In this document: in pieces, positions 46,560-58,540 of the stretch | Layout of the letters: every line of letters begins with the position of its first letter | Numbering within the stretch: position 1 is the first letter of the stretch | Source of the DNA: Rosa chinensis | Lineage: Eukaryota > Streptophyta > Magnoliopsida > Rosales > Rosaceae | Length of the DNA stretch: 64,000 bases | NCBI RefSeq assembly: GCF_002994745.2 | Contig: NC_037088.1 | Coordinates: forward strand, 56,748,397 to 56,812,396 | Reading direction: 5' to 3' | Notes under the pieces: model-generated | Told to the model about the DNA's origin: nothing | Databases searched by the model: none | What the model saw: the letters and a program-made list of their open reading frames with translations, nothing else | Program-made: the position numbers and the translations under genes

Positions 46560-49116
46560 CTAGTCTACGAAAATGCAATAATCAGACCAAGATATGTGAC
46601 CCATATAGTGTGAATTGTAATGATGAACATGATAGTTATAGATCTCTTTAGAGCTGCCGACTGTTTCCCCTATAAGAGAATAATAAGGATGAACCCAACT
46701 GGATGACTGATCATATACTTCTCCATATTGATTATATCCATAAGCATCATAACCAAATTGATTGTTGCCTTCATGAGATTCATTTGAGATCTCACTATGC
46801 TCTGTGCCTAAACTGATAGAGTCAAAACTTAAGGCAATTGAAGAAACATCAGATGGGGTACTTTGATCATCAGTTGCACCTCTAGTCCTCCTCCCATATC
46901 GGGTCTTCTCTTGAGCACCATGACTAGCTGTTCTCACTCCGTGGTCTTCATCTTGGGTGGCATGATCAAAATTACCTTCACAGGTAAATTGGAATCCTCC
47001 ATCCACAGAAGATTGTCCATATTCATATCTTTCACCTCCACCACCTGTTCCGCTTCCACCCTCTCCACCATTGACTTGGATACACATTTACGCAAGCGTA
47101 CGTATCATTGTCAAAATAGGGAAATATTATGCCCAAAGTTTATCGTACCACGGGGATTAGTGGCTAACCCACAATCCTTGGGTGGTCGGAACTAAAGTCA
47201 CTAAGCAAACAAAATAAAAATAAAGTGAATAAAAAGGCTAATCTAAGGCACCAAGCCTTAATAATGCTCGGCTTTGGTTTTCACCAAAGCCTAATCAAAA
47301 CTAAGAGCCTAGTGGTGGATATGCACAAATGAGTCGAAATTTGTAGGGGGTTTTGAATTAGGAATCAACTAAATTAAACGCAACCGAAAAATACACTAAA
47401 CAACTAATTAACGAACTAGAAAATTAAATTTGGATTTTCAAATTAATGGAAACATGGGAGTGTCGGGTGATTCACACTAACCCCCTTGCAAATATCGAAG
47501 CCAATTTCACAAATGCATGCATTTCCTATATGTGTCAAGTCCCGTATTTAGTACCGGTTAAGGCTACTAAACCAATTATCCTTTCGGTGTATCGATTATG
47601 CCGGTTAGGGCCACAATCAACTCTCTAATTTAGGCATTACGCCGGTTAAGGCCGCAATATCTAAAATTAGAGGCCTAGAGTGCAAGATAATAGAGACCCA
47701 AGCAAGCTTAGCTACAATTAAGCTAGCTAATGGTTACCACACTTAAATCCTAGATGCCCCAAAACCAATAAGTTGTCAATTTATCAATCTATTCATCACA
47801 ATTGCCCACAACATAATTCCAAAGGTTGACAAAGCCTAGAAACATGCTTCTAAGGTCCAATACATTCGGATTTAAAGCATACACAATGGAAATTGCATTT
47901 ATTAAAATTAAAGCATCAATATTTATACAAGATGAGTTAGGGCTTCACAACCCTAACTCCCAACAAAGAAATTACTCATAACTATGAACATCAAAGATAC
48001 AAAATTCAAAGAGAAAAGATTATAGAAGTGTAGGAGAACACAAAGGTAGCCACAATTAGCTAGGAAGCTAATATGACTTCCCTTGAATTACAACTCCCAC
48101 AAATACCTAAAGCTTGAATCTTATAGCTCTTGATGAATCCTTGAAGCTTGTGTGAGAAATTCTATGAATACCCAAAAGAAAACTAAAACTATTATGAAAA
48201 ATGGAAGGGAAGGAGGGAGAGAGAGCAGCCCCAAAGGGCTGCCTCTATTTTTTTCTCGGTGGTGCGGCGCTGTAGAAAAATAAGGGTCTGTCTGGAGAAG
48301 AGGCTGAGATGAATATATATATATAGAAGAGATAAGGGTTTTGTTCGGTTATGAAGATCATGTGGTGGTGAATGAAAAGGTATGAGAGTGGATATGCTGT
48401 GCACGTGATGTGGTGCTCCTTTCATTTAATTAAACATTAGTTTAATTAAGAAAGGGTGGAGCTGCATCCTGCGTGAATAAAAGAAAACGGAAGCTTAATT
48501 ATGCAATTAAGCAATGCTTAATTAATTAAGCTGCTCCATTTCTTTCATTGCTAATTAATATTATTATTATTTTCTTCTTCCAATCATAAACCACACCCGA
48601 ATGACATAATTTTGAAATAATCGGATTCGCCTTCGTTACTCGTGTTGACTGTGGTTGACCGATGTTCTATTATTTTGTCATTTTGCCGAAATCTCCAGTT
48701 TGCTCCAAATTAGCACCATTTTCTCTCGTTTCCGCAATTCCGCTTATTTTCTACAAAGTAAATAAAAATGGATTAATTACATATTAATTAACATGAGGAT
48801 TAGCTTAATTCTAGTGTTTTAGATATAATTACACGCATATAAATGAGTATAATCAACCATCATCAGAACTATCTGGAGTTGCTATACCACCCCACGCATC
48901 ATCACTATCTGAATTATCTTCTGGGTTTTTAACAACTTCTTCAGATAAGATTCTCTCTACGGTGATTCCAGCATTAGTTGCAGTTTCTACAACTTGTGGA
49001 AGAGGTCTTCTAGCTTCATCATCGAGGTGTGCAGACATAATCCAATCATGAAGTGGATCAATGCCATTATCAAGCGGCTCACTTGCAACATGAAGTAGAT
49101 CTATATACATATTCAC
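46560..49116 (-). pseudogene. hAT-type transposase relic, C-terminal part, split by solo LTR
   Basis: First segment 49116-48861 (IDPLHDWIMSAHLDDEARRP; VVETATNAGITVERILSEE; acidic ..NSDSDDAWGG), second segment 47066-46560 (glycine-rich, YEYGQSS, ATQDEDHGVR, YGRRTRG, DVSSIALSFDSISL, ending WSDYCIFVD). The two are continuous in frame once the solo LTR and one copy of its duplication are disregarded. The sequence resembles the acidic C-terminal tails of plant BED-finger/DUF659 hAT-type proteins. The catalytic domain is absent. The family assignment rests partly on the hAT ends around it. Confidence 0.7.
47072..48855 (-). mobile_element. solo LTR, same family as 2557-4375
   Basis: 1,784 bp; on the - strand starts tgattatac and ends aagtca. 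Flanked by a perfect 5-bp duplication accat (47067-47071; 48856-48860). Shares ends and several internal islands with the solo LTR at 2557-4375 (aagccgagcat, aaggcttggtgcctt, ggtacgataaact, cgtacgcttgcg), but is strongly diverged elsewhere. A TATA-like tatatatata is near 48316-48326. No internal retroelement domain is present. Confidence 0.85.
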
Positions 49117-50089
49117 TTATTCCATTTGATAGTTACTTTAACATTTGAACTTTTAGCTTCTTTATACTATTCAACTATAGACTATACACTCATAGACTAC
49201 ACAGTAGCTTCATTATTCCTCACTTTTTCAAGATGCATAGCTAAAATTTAATACTCCGTACTCTACACTCTCTTCTCATCATGTCATCCATATATGGTTC
49301 CTTGACTTCCTTTTGCAATGTCATTTTGCCTCATTTGAATAATTGAACCTTTATGGCTTTATCTTCTTTCTATTATTCAATTACAGTGTTACAGACATAG
49401 TCATAGACTACATAGTACCAAATCTCTCATCACACAGATTTGCATTTAGACTTTTAGAGAATTACTTCTCACCCAAAATCGCCTTATGGGTATTTCTCCG
49501 GGGTAAAGATTCGCCTTGAGGGGATTTTTTTCCTCACCTAGATTCTCTTTGAGATGATTTTCTACTCACCTAAATTCACCTTGAAGGGATTTCTCCTCAC
49601 TCAGATAGTCAGATTTGCCTTTAGGAGATCTCTCTTCACACAGATTTTCATTTAGAGAATTACAGAGGTTTTTTTTTTTTTTACCTCAAATTTTACTGAT
49701 ATTTCTTCACTTTATCGAGGATATATCGCAAATATCTAATATATCGGGGATATTTAACGATGTCGGAGAAATTTCGCAGAAACGGTAAAAGATAAGATAT
49801 TTACCCCCCTAGATATATCGGTCCGTAAAAAAAAAAAGATATCGGGGGATATATCGGAAATATCGCAGAGATTTAAAACCTTGATCATACCAACCATTCA
49901 CAATTTCAATAATAAAGTGATAAAACAAGGTAATATGCTGAGCGTGGAGTTTGGGTTTGCGAAGTCGAGAGGTTAGGGAGAGTCGCACTAAATACGATGC
50001 CGTAACGGCGTGAATTAACACCAAAGTAGGTAAATTTTTTATTTTTATAAATAATAATACAGGTGTCAGCATTTGATTGGCTTATTTGA

Positions 50090-51030
50090 GAATGTCAGGC
50101 TTAAGAGTTTGCATGGCCTAACAAAAGACTTGGGAACTTTTTTTTTTTTTTGAGGGCAACAGAACACTGCTTTATTGATATAAAATCATACGACCTCAAT
50201 CGGTCAAGCATGAGAGGTCCGAAGATCCCTTATATTACAGATCGATGATCAAGTAACTACAACTAAAATCCAAAAACGGAATTCCAAAAAAAAACCTAAA
50301 ATCCTAAAGGAACTGTAGAAAATATAATACAAAATTTAAAAACTCCTTAACCCTACACTGCCTTTAATTGCAGTTGGTGGAGCAATAATATTGACTGTAA
50401 TCAAAGTCCCTTCTCTGAGTTTGAGATCATACCCTTGTCAGCTCTCCCTCGTAGCTCTGATATGTTTCTGGGGTACGGTGGAAGCAACAGTTCTAGCTCT
50501 TGTACTGGAATGGAGAAACAGTGCAGCATGGTCTATACACTTGGATATCAAACTCTTAACAGCTGTTTGTGGGGTATTTAGGATATGTACGTTTTCTCCA
50601 ACTATACTCGGCAAACAAAAACAGAAAACATCAGAATAGGATTGAGAATTTATTTTTAATTTGATGCAAGGAATGCTCTCAGGGTTTGCTTATTGTGTTA
50701 TAGGGATTGTAGTGAAGGAAAGGGGACCTGTTTTCTATTCTGCTTTTCATCCCTTAGCTAGGTACTGTAATGGTTGCAATTTTGGGATCCTTTGTTTTAG
50801 CTGAGCAAATGTACCTATGGAGGTTTGCAGATTCCTAGTGCATTTAGGAATGAAATTTCAGAATCACTAGCTAGGGACTGACAGAATTAGCTATTGATGC
50901 TTGCAGTCTTACTGGAGCCATCATCATCATTGTTAGCCTATATATGGTTTTTCCCCACCAACCTCCGTCTCAATCACAAGCACAAAAAGAAAATAATGGA
51001 CATGATGTACCAAAAACAGGAGTATGATAG
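50090..51030 (+). pseudogene. WAT1-related pseudogene (exons 4-7)
   Basis: Starts in exon 4 (aggcttaagagtttgcatgg), which is split by an antisense retroposon-like insertion at ~50139-50366 and resumes as gttggtggagcaataatatt. Exon 4 then joins exon 5 directly (..LSLRSYPCQLSLVALICFWG) because the 3' half of exon 4 and the intron are deleted. Exon 5 ends near 50580 (AAWSIHLDIKLLTAVCG). Exon 6 is at ~50669-50822 with a damaged acceptor and a 4-base insertion (ttagctaggtactg). Exon 7 is at ~50909-51030. Sister of 36490-37683; non-functional. Confidence 0.88.
50139..50366 (-). mobile_element. LINE- or SINE-like insertion in WAT1 pseudogene (antisense)
   Basis: Begins on the + strand with a run of 13 T then gagggcaacagaacactgct, ttattgatataaaatc; read on the - strand this is a 3' end followed by a poly(A) tail. 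No coding capacity. The target duplication is short and unclear (aacttt/ctttaa). The match to the 3' end of a LINE is by appearance only. Confidence 0.5.
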
Positions 51031-52318
51031 ATTCAAATAATGTTGTTGCTGGTATATATTTGCATCGATGCAAATAGTGTGGCCTATATATAACAGCTTA
51101 ATATTTGAGCTTCTTAGTTCTTTGAAGTGCTTGGTTGACTTGAGAATATTTGATATGGCATTCCTGCTTTGAATTAGTAACGGCCTCGTATTTCTATACT
51201 AAATGCAGCATTTAGGATGGCTAGTTCTGCTTGAAATTTGAATTTTCAATGTGGAACAAATTCCCTGCATGCAAAACCATAGACAAGCCTCTACTTTTAT
51301 ATACATCTTTCTAAGAAGGAAAGTCCAGCCCTGGAGATCATAATATAGGCCTATATAACGCCAAAAGAGAATATAGGCCAAAATTGGAATCATTGATATT
51401 TGAAGGTCTTTGCCTGCACTTTTCAACAAGAAATAACTACAAATTTTGCACGAACTCTTCACCAGTCACCAAAGTTACCAAACAACAGTTCTTCACTAAT
51501 ATATGCCTCAAGTTCTTGCTGATTTTACTATGCGGTCTGCTTTAATGAATTTTTACAGCGCCATGTAAAGATCCATAAAATTAATATCTGTAACAGAGGA
51601 TAAAATGGCCAAAATCCAAAGTAGAGTATATCATTTATTAAGCTGCATAATATTCAGAAGCCAAAAAACATCCAGCAGGCCAAATTCATCTTTGTATTGA
51701 ACAGATCACTCCAAAAATCACCCAACTAGAACTGGAACTTGCTTAATTAATTATATATCTTTGCAGCCTACTATCTGATTCCAGTTGAGGTCATTTGGTT
51801 ATAGTTAAGCAATCCAGATTTCTTTGGGCACAATCACATGGAAAATGCTCAAGCAGCTAGAACAATGGTGGTCTAATCTTACGTCTAATAGTACGTTAAT
51901 ACTTTTAAAGCTAGCTGATGAGTACTTAAAACAGAACAATGGTGAACCTTGCTACTCAAAATAACACGAAAAAGAAAAGGAAAAGAGGAAAAGGAAAAAG
52001 ACGACTAAAAGCTTACACGCATGGCAGAATTTGCAAAGATCAGCCTATTCATGAAGTGGCATGGCAAGGAATAACTCGTAAGTAGGCCAGATTTCTTTAG
52101 GCACAATGCCACAATCACATGCAAAATTCTCTAACAGCTAAAACACTCTAGTCCTAATTTTACTAAAAATAGTTAATACTTTAAGCTGGCTGATGAATAG
52201 TTAATCAAAACAAAGGTGATCCTTTCACTTCAAAAGGAGGAAAAAGAAAAAATACTAACAAACTGGTTTGCCAGAATTTTGGAGGATCAACCGTATGCTT
52301 GAAGTGACATAAAATCTC
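51031..52318. other. intergenic, duplicated flank of WAT1 copies
   Basis: No gene. 51180-52010 resembles 37780-38560. A further partial copy at 52090-52310 (ccagatttctttaggcacaa, agttaatactttaagctggc) directly follows the stop of the next gene. The area lies between convergent WAT1 copies. Confidence 0.6.
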
Positions 52319-54004
52319 TTAACATTGTTGATCATCTATTAATCTTTGTGTTAGTGGTGCTACTTCATCGATCATGCAGCTCTGTGATGGAGGAGACTGG
52401 TCCTTTGCTTTTCCCCAAAGAACGAGATACAGACCAATGATGATTACAGCTGCTCCAATAACACTACAAACAAGAGTGAAAGAGACTAGTCAATCAACCT
52501 GTCATGCATATATAGGCATGGATTAATTGAATCAACCAGAGAGAAATCAATACATGTGAGCCTACCTCCCAAGGTACAATTGTTCTGCTAAAACAAAGGA
52601 ACCCAGGATTGCAACCATTACTGTGGCCAAGGGATTAAAAGCCGAGTAAAAAACAGGTCCCTTTTCCTTCACTACCATTCCCATCACATAATAAGCAACA
52701 CCAGATTGCATTGCCTGCAGTATGAAATATTAATACAAAGTTCATTAAACTGCATTGCAGTGTTAATTCCAATTATGCAAGTACTTGGGATGGCCAAGAG
52801 ATCTAAGGCGCCAGACTCGTTTTGGGCCCTCTAGCAAGGGCGTCGCCCTAAATCCAGTTATTATAGTACAAATGTTTACCGATTTAAACATACAGTTGAA
52901 ACTTTTTGGATTACCTACCCCATAAAATGCTGCTACAAGTTTGATGTTGAATTGTATGGACCAGACTCCACTATGTCCCCTTTCAACTACAAAAGCCAGT
53001 ATTGCTCCTTCCACCATACCCCAAAAGCATATCATTGCTGTGAGAGAGAGCTGACAAGGGTAGGATCTTAAGGTAATCGCCTGTGTAGACAAAATCCAAA
53101 TTCACCATCATATATAATTTATGTTTTACTTTTTTTCTTTTCTTGCTGTAATCAAATTCAGATTATTAGAAGTTTAGGACCATTTCCGAGTAAGTAGTAT
53201 AAGTACAATGAAGTGATTTGAGAGACCAATACTTGCAAAATGACAAACCAAGACCAGCAGAAACAAGCTCCTGTGATAAATAGAGCTCCTTTCACGAGGT
53301 CTGCCTGACCCGAATAGCATTGCGCAGATTGATGAGGATCAATTTGTTCTTCAATGGCCCATGGTAGACACAATGAGGGACCTCTAACTAGAGTCAAGAC
53401 TATTGCTCCCCCAACTGTGATGATCGTCCCCATGACCTTCGCTATGCTGTGCAGTTTCTTAAGGCTAACCTTCTCAAACCTACAATCAATGCATTGTCAA
53501 TGTACTGTGTCTGTAAATCAGTGTGTGACCACATGAGTATGTATTATTATGAGTTAAACCTAAAAATCCAGGCTAGACAAAATGCAAAAGCAGGCAGCAT
53601 ATTGCACATTGCAGAAGTGAACGTTGCACTCGAATTCTTCATTCCCATGTAGTAGAGGTTCTGGTCAAGCACAGGGCTGCAATGCATGAACAGATAATCA
53701 GAATACATCATAAGTTGGACAAATGAATTAGATTATCCTATTTGGATTCTTACTCGAAAAGGCTCAGCAACATTATCTTTCCAGTGATGGACCAAGTCAT
53801 CGGAGGTCTTGAATTCCTCTCCAAAATGAATGCAAATGGAGCTAGAACAATAGTGGCAATGGCCATTCGGTACACGATGAATGTGTAAGGACTCATTCCC
53901 TTCTTTAGGGCAAACACAGAGATTATCGAAAGCCCAGCATACCCAAGCTGCACCAAAATCACTGCTAACACAAGCTTTGTCTGGCGGATCAACCCCATAA
54001 ACAT
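52319..54004 (-). pseudogene. WAT1-related EamA transporter, complete but with one-base frameshift
   Basis: Six exons on the - strand: 54004-53754, 53676-53560, 53478-53233, 53080-52919, 52714-52566, 52463-52319. All introns GT-AG. Motifs: KLVLAVILVQLGYAGLSII, ALKKGMSPYTFIVYRMAIAT, LDQNLYYMGMKNSSATFTSA, CFCWSWFVILQ, KEKGPVFYSAFNPLATV, GLYLVLWGKAKDQ. The summed exons give 1,070 bases, one short of a multiple of three. The lost base is in exon 3 near 53460 (the KVSL-KKLHS region): one frame hits TAG just upstream of the family sequence, and the other stops a few codons downstream. No alternative acceptor restores the frame. Either a recent inactivation or a sequence error; apart from this the gene (about 356 residues) looks sound. 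A TATA-like ctatatgaat lies ~70 bases upstream. Confidence 0.88.
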
Positions 54005-54949
54005 TTTTACTGCTTCTATGTATTGTTGTCAAGCCCTTGCAGCCTTGGCCTAGCAAAAACTTGATTCATATAGAAGAGGGCCGGGAAAAGAGGATATTAG
54101 TAGCTATTTCCAGAAACACAGCTGGAAATTATGAGGTTTATTTCGATTAGGAATGATCTCATAAGATATCGACGAAAGTGGTAATGAGACAATTAGGATA
54201 ATTATTTACTTCTATGTTTTGTACACGTGGTTTTTGGGTTACATTTATCCACCAATTCAACTGCTTCAAAACCAAACTAGGAAGAGCTAAGAAAATGGTA
54301 TGCAATAACGTCTCTTACAGCCATTTCTTGTAAAGATTATTCTGGAAGCTCAGAGTGTTTATTGTTGGGGGTCAATGGCCACAAATCATTTAATTCGCAA
54401 TCGAATGGTACATGTTAGTGATTCATATTGCAGCAAGCTAGTTCACATCCCCAGTTTGTTACCAATTCTGAATGATTAGGAACCACCAACACTGAACAAA
54501 TGTGATACAGCATCAGATCCTTGCTAATCCTACTTCCCAAAAAAGAGAGAAAATTGAGTTGAACAACTGACACGGTAGTCTGCGTCCAATTTTAATTGCA
54601 ACCAAAACATCCCACCAAAAGCCCCAATTCACCAATAATTCTCGACTTAGGCTTAGTCCAAAAAGATATGTATGAATAAGGTCATTAGCAAACCATTTTT
54701 GCTGATCTAGTCCAACTCCGAGCACAAAGTTAAGCTGGATGAATTCGATATTTTACAATGGATTACTGAACTGTCCAAATCCAAACTAGATTTAATTTAA
54801 AAACTGATAGCCAAATACCTGTAAACATCCAAAAGTTCAAAATCCAAATATACCCAAATTCCAGTCTATAATTTACTATAGGCATTGCTATCCATGGATC
54901 AAATCTCAAGCTACCCTAAAACATTGATAGGATCAGGAAGATTCTCATT
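54005..54949. other. intergenic
   Basis: Promoter of the WAT1 copy on the left, 3' side of the TDBD gene on the right. No further feature seen. Confidence 0.5.
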
Positions 54950-57900
54950 TCAAGATGGTATAGCAACTTCATTTCCATAGATACGCTGAAGTTCACGGCT
55001 GGCGGCTTGGAATGATGCTGAGAAAGAAAGGCAATGAGGAAAATCCATGAGAAATTTTCACAGATCGGTAAAAGTACATGCTGGGGATACTATATTTCAT
55101 GTTTATATTGAACAGGTCACAAAAAAATCATCTAAAATTCTGCATCACCTTTCCAGACGCGGAAGTTCTTCTGATTAATCTGAGACCCTGTCACATTTTG
55201 GATGGCATCAAAGAGCATGTCCTGAGGAGTGTTCTTCAGCTCTTGAACTACTGCATAGATGGTCTTTCCATTCTCAAAGTAGATGTGATTATTGGGATGT
55301 TTGGTCTTGGCACCAGCATGGCGCTCAAAGTCATAAGCATTAAGAGGCTGAAAGATAGAATTGTATTCATGAGCTAGGTTATGAACCTCAGATTAAAATA
55401 ATAATAAAAATAATAAAACCTAAAAAAATGAATTATGTCTTTCTCGATCATAACAGAAAATAACAAGAGTTCACTACCTTTGAGTGATTGCAGTCAGCAC
55501 AAGAGCATAGATACCCAGTCCCTTTGATAATTCCATCTAGGTTTTTCTGTGAAAAATAAAACAAGTCAACACAAGGAAACTGAACAGTACAGAAAATTGC
55601 TTCACCTAAACAAACAAAAAATCAGAGTATTCAAGGGTAAACAAGCTTACCTCCCGTGACCAGGAAGAATACTTCACAGGAATACCATCAAACATACCAG
55701 TTGACAACAAACTTTTGACATTCGAAGGAAAGTTGTTTGGAGGAGCTTTCTTAGTCTTTGGCTCTTTTACTCTGGGAATATTAACAGTTTTGGAGTCAAC
55801 TTTCACAGTGTCATCTACATGTGCATCCATCTTCGTCTCAACAGGATGATCAGAACCTCTCACACCAGATTCTTCCGATGCGTGAGCTGTTGTGTTCTGA
55901 TTACAAGTCAACAAACCACAGCTACTGATGATCCCACCAGAAGGGTTTGTCTCAGATTCATCATGGAAACCACCAAAGGATATGGTATTGCTCTCATTCT
56001 TATTGTAACTGTGACTCATAGGTAGATCTCTATCTGATTTATCATAAGGAGGACCCATTGGCAAAATATTCGAATCAGCCTTGTCATAGGTCAGACCCAT
56101 TGATATGGTGTTATCAGCATGCTTATCATAGGTCGGAGCCACTGAGATCAAATTATCGTCTCCTCTACCATATACTGGACCCATAGAAATGAAATTCTCA
56201 TTCACTTTGTTGTACGAGTTACCTAATGATATGAAACTGCCATCTCCCTTTTCATATGACTGACCAATTGACATAAAACTTCCATTCTCCTTCTCAAAGG
56301 GCTGACCCATTGATAACATACGAGTGTCACCCTTGCTGTAATTATGAGCCATCGATATGAAAGTGTCATCTCCCTTGCCAAAAGTATGACCAACTGAGAT
56401 GAAATTGTCATCTGCCTTATTAAAAGTAGTCGCTAATGAGATAGCATTCTCGTCAGCATTGTAAGGTGGACTTAATGAAATGATGTTTTCATCACTCTTG
56501 GTATAGGTAGTACGCATTGAAATTGTATTATTGTCTCCCCTTCTGTAGGAGTGCCCCATAGATGCAGACACGGCATTTTCAGAGTCCTTAACTTCATTGA
56601 CTTTCACTTTTCTGATTCCACCAAAACTGAGACATGATGAAGGATCTTCGATGGTGTGGGACATTGACAAATCCACTGACTGATCACTGCCATATTGATT
56701 CTGAAACCCTTTTCTTCCAAAATTTATAGTTCCACTGCCAAGAGACTGAATGTTTCTATCAACTAAGTTAACTGTCCGTCCAGGCTCTTGTCCAAAAAGG
56801 CGGTCAGTGAACTGCCCTGGAACTGTCTGAAACCCAGAAGTGTTATCCCACGGGGCAACGGCCAAGTTTGGAGCTCTTGACGCTGGCCTGCCATCAACAG
56901 CCTCCATTGCTTGCTTCTTGTTGTTGAACAGATCTGGTCCATTGGCATCCATATACCATGGGTGACCACGCTTTGATTCTACCCTGGAAGAATTATCACA
57001 GCCCATCTCTCCATCATTTAGACAGCTAGCATCTCTTGGAATCCAAAAGCTTTTGGGTTGGAAAGACTGCCAAAGAAAACCACCTTTTTGTAATTGAATG
57101 GCAAATGCTAACATCAAGAAACAGCCTAGAAAGAGGAAATGAGATTCTAAACACAAGTATATTCAAGCTCAAAATCTATTTAGCAAGCACGATTCTGAGC
57201 TCAAACTCTATTGCTCTTCTAACCAAGACCACGAAGTGAGAATTGGCTTGGGAAGTTGTGTAACAAACTCTCAGATGAAAAAGTTACATCACGCAAACAA
57301 TTTTAGCCTTATTGTCTTTATGATACATTACAACTCCTACACTTTTAGGTGATAAATAAACTTTTAGATGACGAATAATCATCTAATTCTTACGAATAAT
57401 GTAAAGTTGCAATGATACTTCACTGGTCTGGAATACGTTGCAGGTGTCTGATATTACTATCACTCCACATAGTTGATCACTAAAATATCAAATTTACAAT
57501 ATTTATAGCTGCTAGAGTAACTAAGCCTCTCCTTTACTTATACAGAGCAATTCTTTCAACTATATCTCTCCAAATATTTGACATAAGCTAATAACTAATA
57601 AGCCTTATGCTTTACAGCCAGATAGCAGACCATCAACATACTCGACAAAGAAACCATTGTTCATATACAATGCATGTTGTGCTCATTTTGAATATCTCAA
57701 ACCAACTCACTGGATATGACAGAACAATATCCGGGTTTTCCATTTGACATCAGTCAACACACCATCGTCTTTCATTCCATGTTAAAAGCAGTCATAATCT
57801 CAAACAAGAAACAACTAAAGCAAGATCAAATCTTCAATATCAATAGTTCAATACTAATCTTCCACCAGATATGCACACACACACAAAAACAGTAAGAAAC

Positions 57901-58071
57901 AACACAGAGCAAAACAAGCAGTACCAATATTGATCAAAACCCAGATAGCTCTCCTCTCAGAACAACCAACATCAAATCAAACACCCAAAATCCACCACCT
58001 TTAAAAATCTCAATCCGGCTTCACTACTTCCAATTTCCATATCAATCAGAGAGAATTATAAAGCATACCAT
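54950..58071 (-). CDS. TDBD (tify/JAS-binding-type) domain protein with ~19-residue repeats
   Basis: 584 residues. Coding exons: ATG alone at 58071-58069, then 57066-55651, 55546-55478, 55347-55149, 55017-54950; all GT-AG, phases consistent. The start codon is the last three bases of exon 1, so the protein begins MSFQPKSFW; this fits plant relatives, which begin MSFQ. Residues ~161-367 hold about 11 imperfect repeats around (D/E)N.ISMG..Y.K.D. Residues ~453-550 form the TDBD domain: LLSTGMFDGIPVKY, then GIIKGTGYLCSCADC, FERHAGAKTKHPNNHIYFENG. The C-terminus is ASRELQRIYGNE. TDBD occurs in plant nuclear proteins, some with PHD and acetyltransferase domains; those are absent here. The role is unknown, probably chromatin or transcription related (inference). 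A 5' UTR intron is likely at 58242-58470 (donor aag|gtaact, acceptor tttgcag). Confidence 0.92.
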
Positions 58072-58540
58072 TTTGAGAAGAGGCTCAGTAGCCGCTCCGA
58101 CACCGAAAAGCTCAGCTTCCCCACACTCCAAACTCCAACTGGTACACTCTCTCCAATCCTACTGATACAGACAGAAGCCAAACTCACACCATGCAAAGCC
58201 CAAACTCCAGTCCCAGAGCCTCGGCTTAATCAATCAACACCCTGCAAAAGAAACCCTTATAGAAATTGAGATTCAATCGCAGATGAAACGCTGTGTAATG
58301 ATAACAATAACTCATAAATACACGGAGCTCAAAACGATGAGAAAACTCATAATCAATTTTCAACAACCAATAAATACACGTACGAAGATATGAAAATGAT
58401 AAACAGAGCATTGGGGGAAAACCCTTGAGAATTGAGGAGTTGAGAGAGTGTTCGATCGAGACGGAGTTACCTTCGCCGGAACGGTCATCGGTGGTGTTTT
58501 CCCGCGCCGGAACAATTTCTTTTATATTTTTTTAATTGAA

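Larger units (their letters stand above)
46356..49883 (-). mobile_element. hAT element, internally deleted, with nested solo LTR
   Basis: Flanked by a perfect 8-bp duplication atcatacc (46348-46355; 49884-49891). Ends are inverted: caaggttttaaat / atttaaaaccttg. Both subterminal regions are full of atatcg/cgatat words (46366-46450; 49720-49868), the usual hAT transposase-binding pattern. A coding relic lies inside on the - strand (49116-46560). A 1,784-bp solo LTR is nested, so the original element was about 1.74 kb: too short for a full transposase. Confidence 0.9.

Noticed and set aside
57067..57156. N-terminal hydrophobic segment (MCLESHFLFLGCFLMLAFAI) as signal peptide of the TDBD protein
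   Set aside because: It lies upstream of a clear splice acceptor (tttggcag) and is intron read-through; the MSFQ start through splicing fits relatives.
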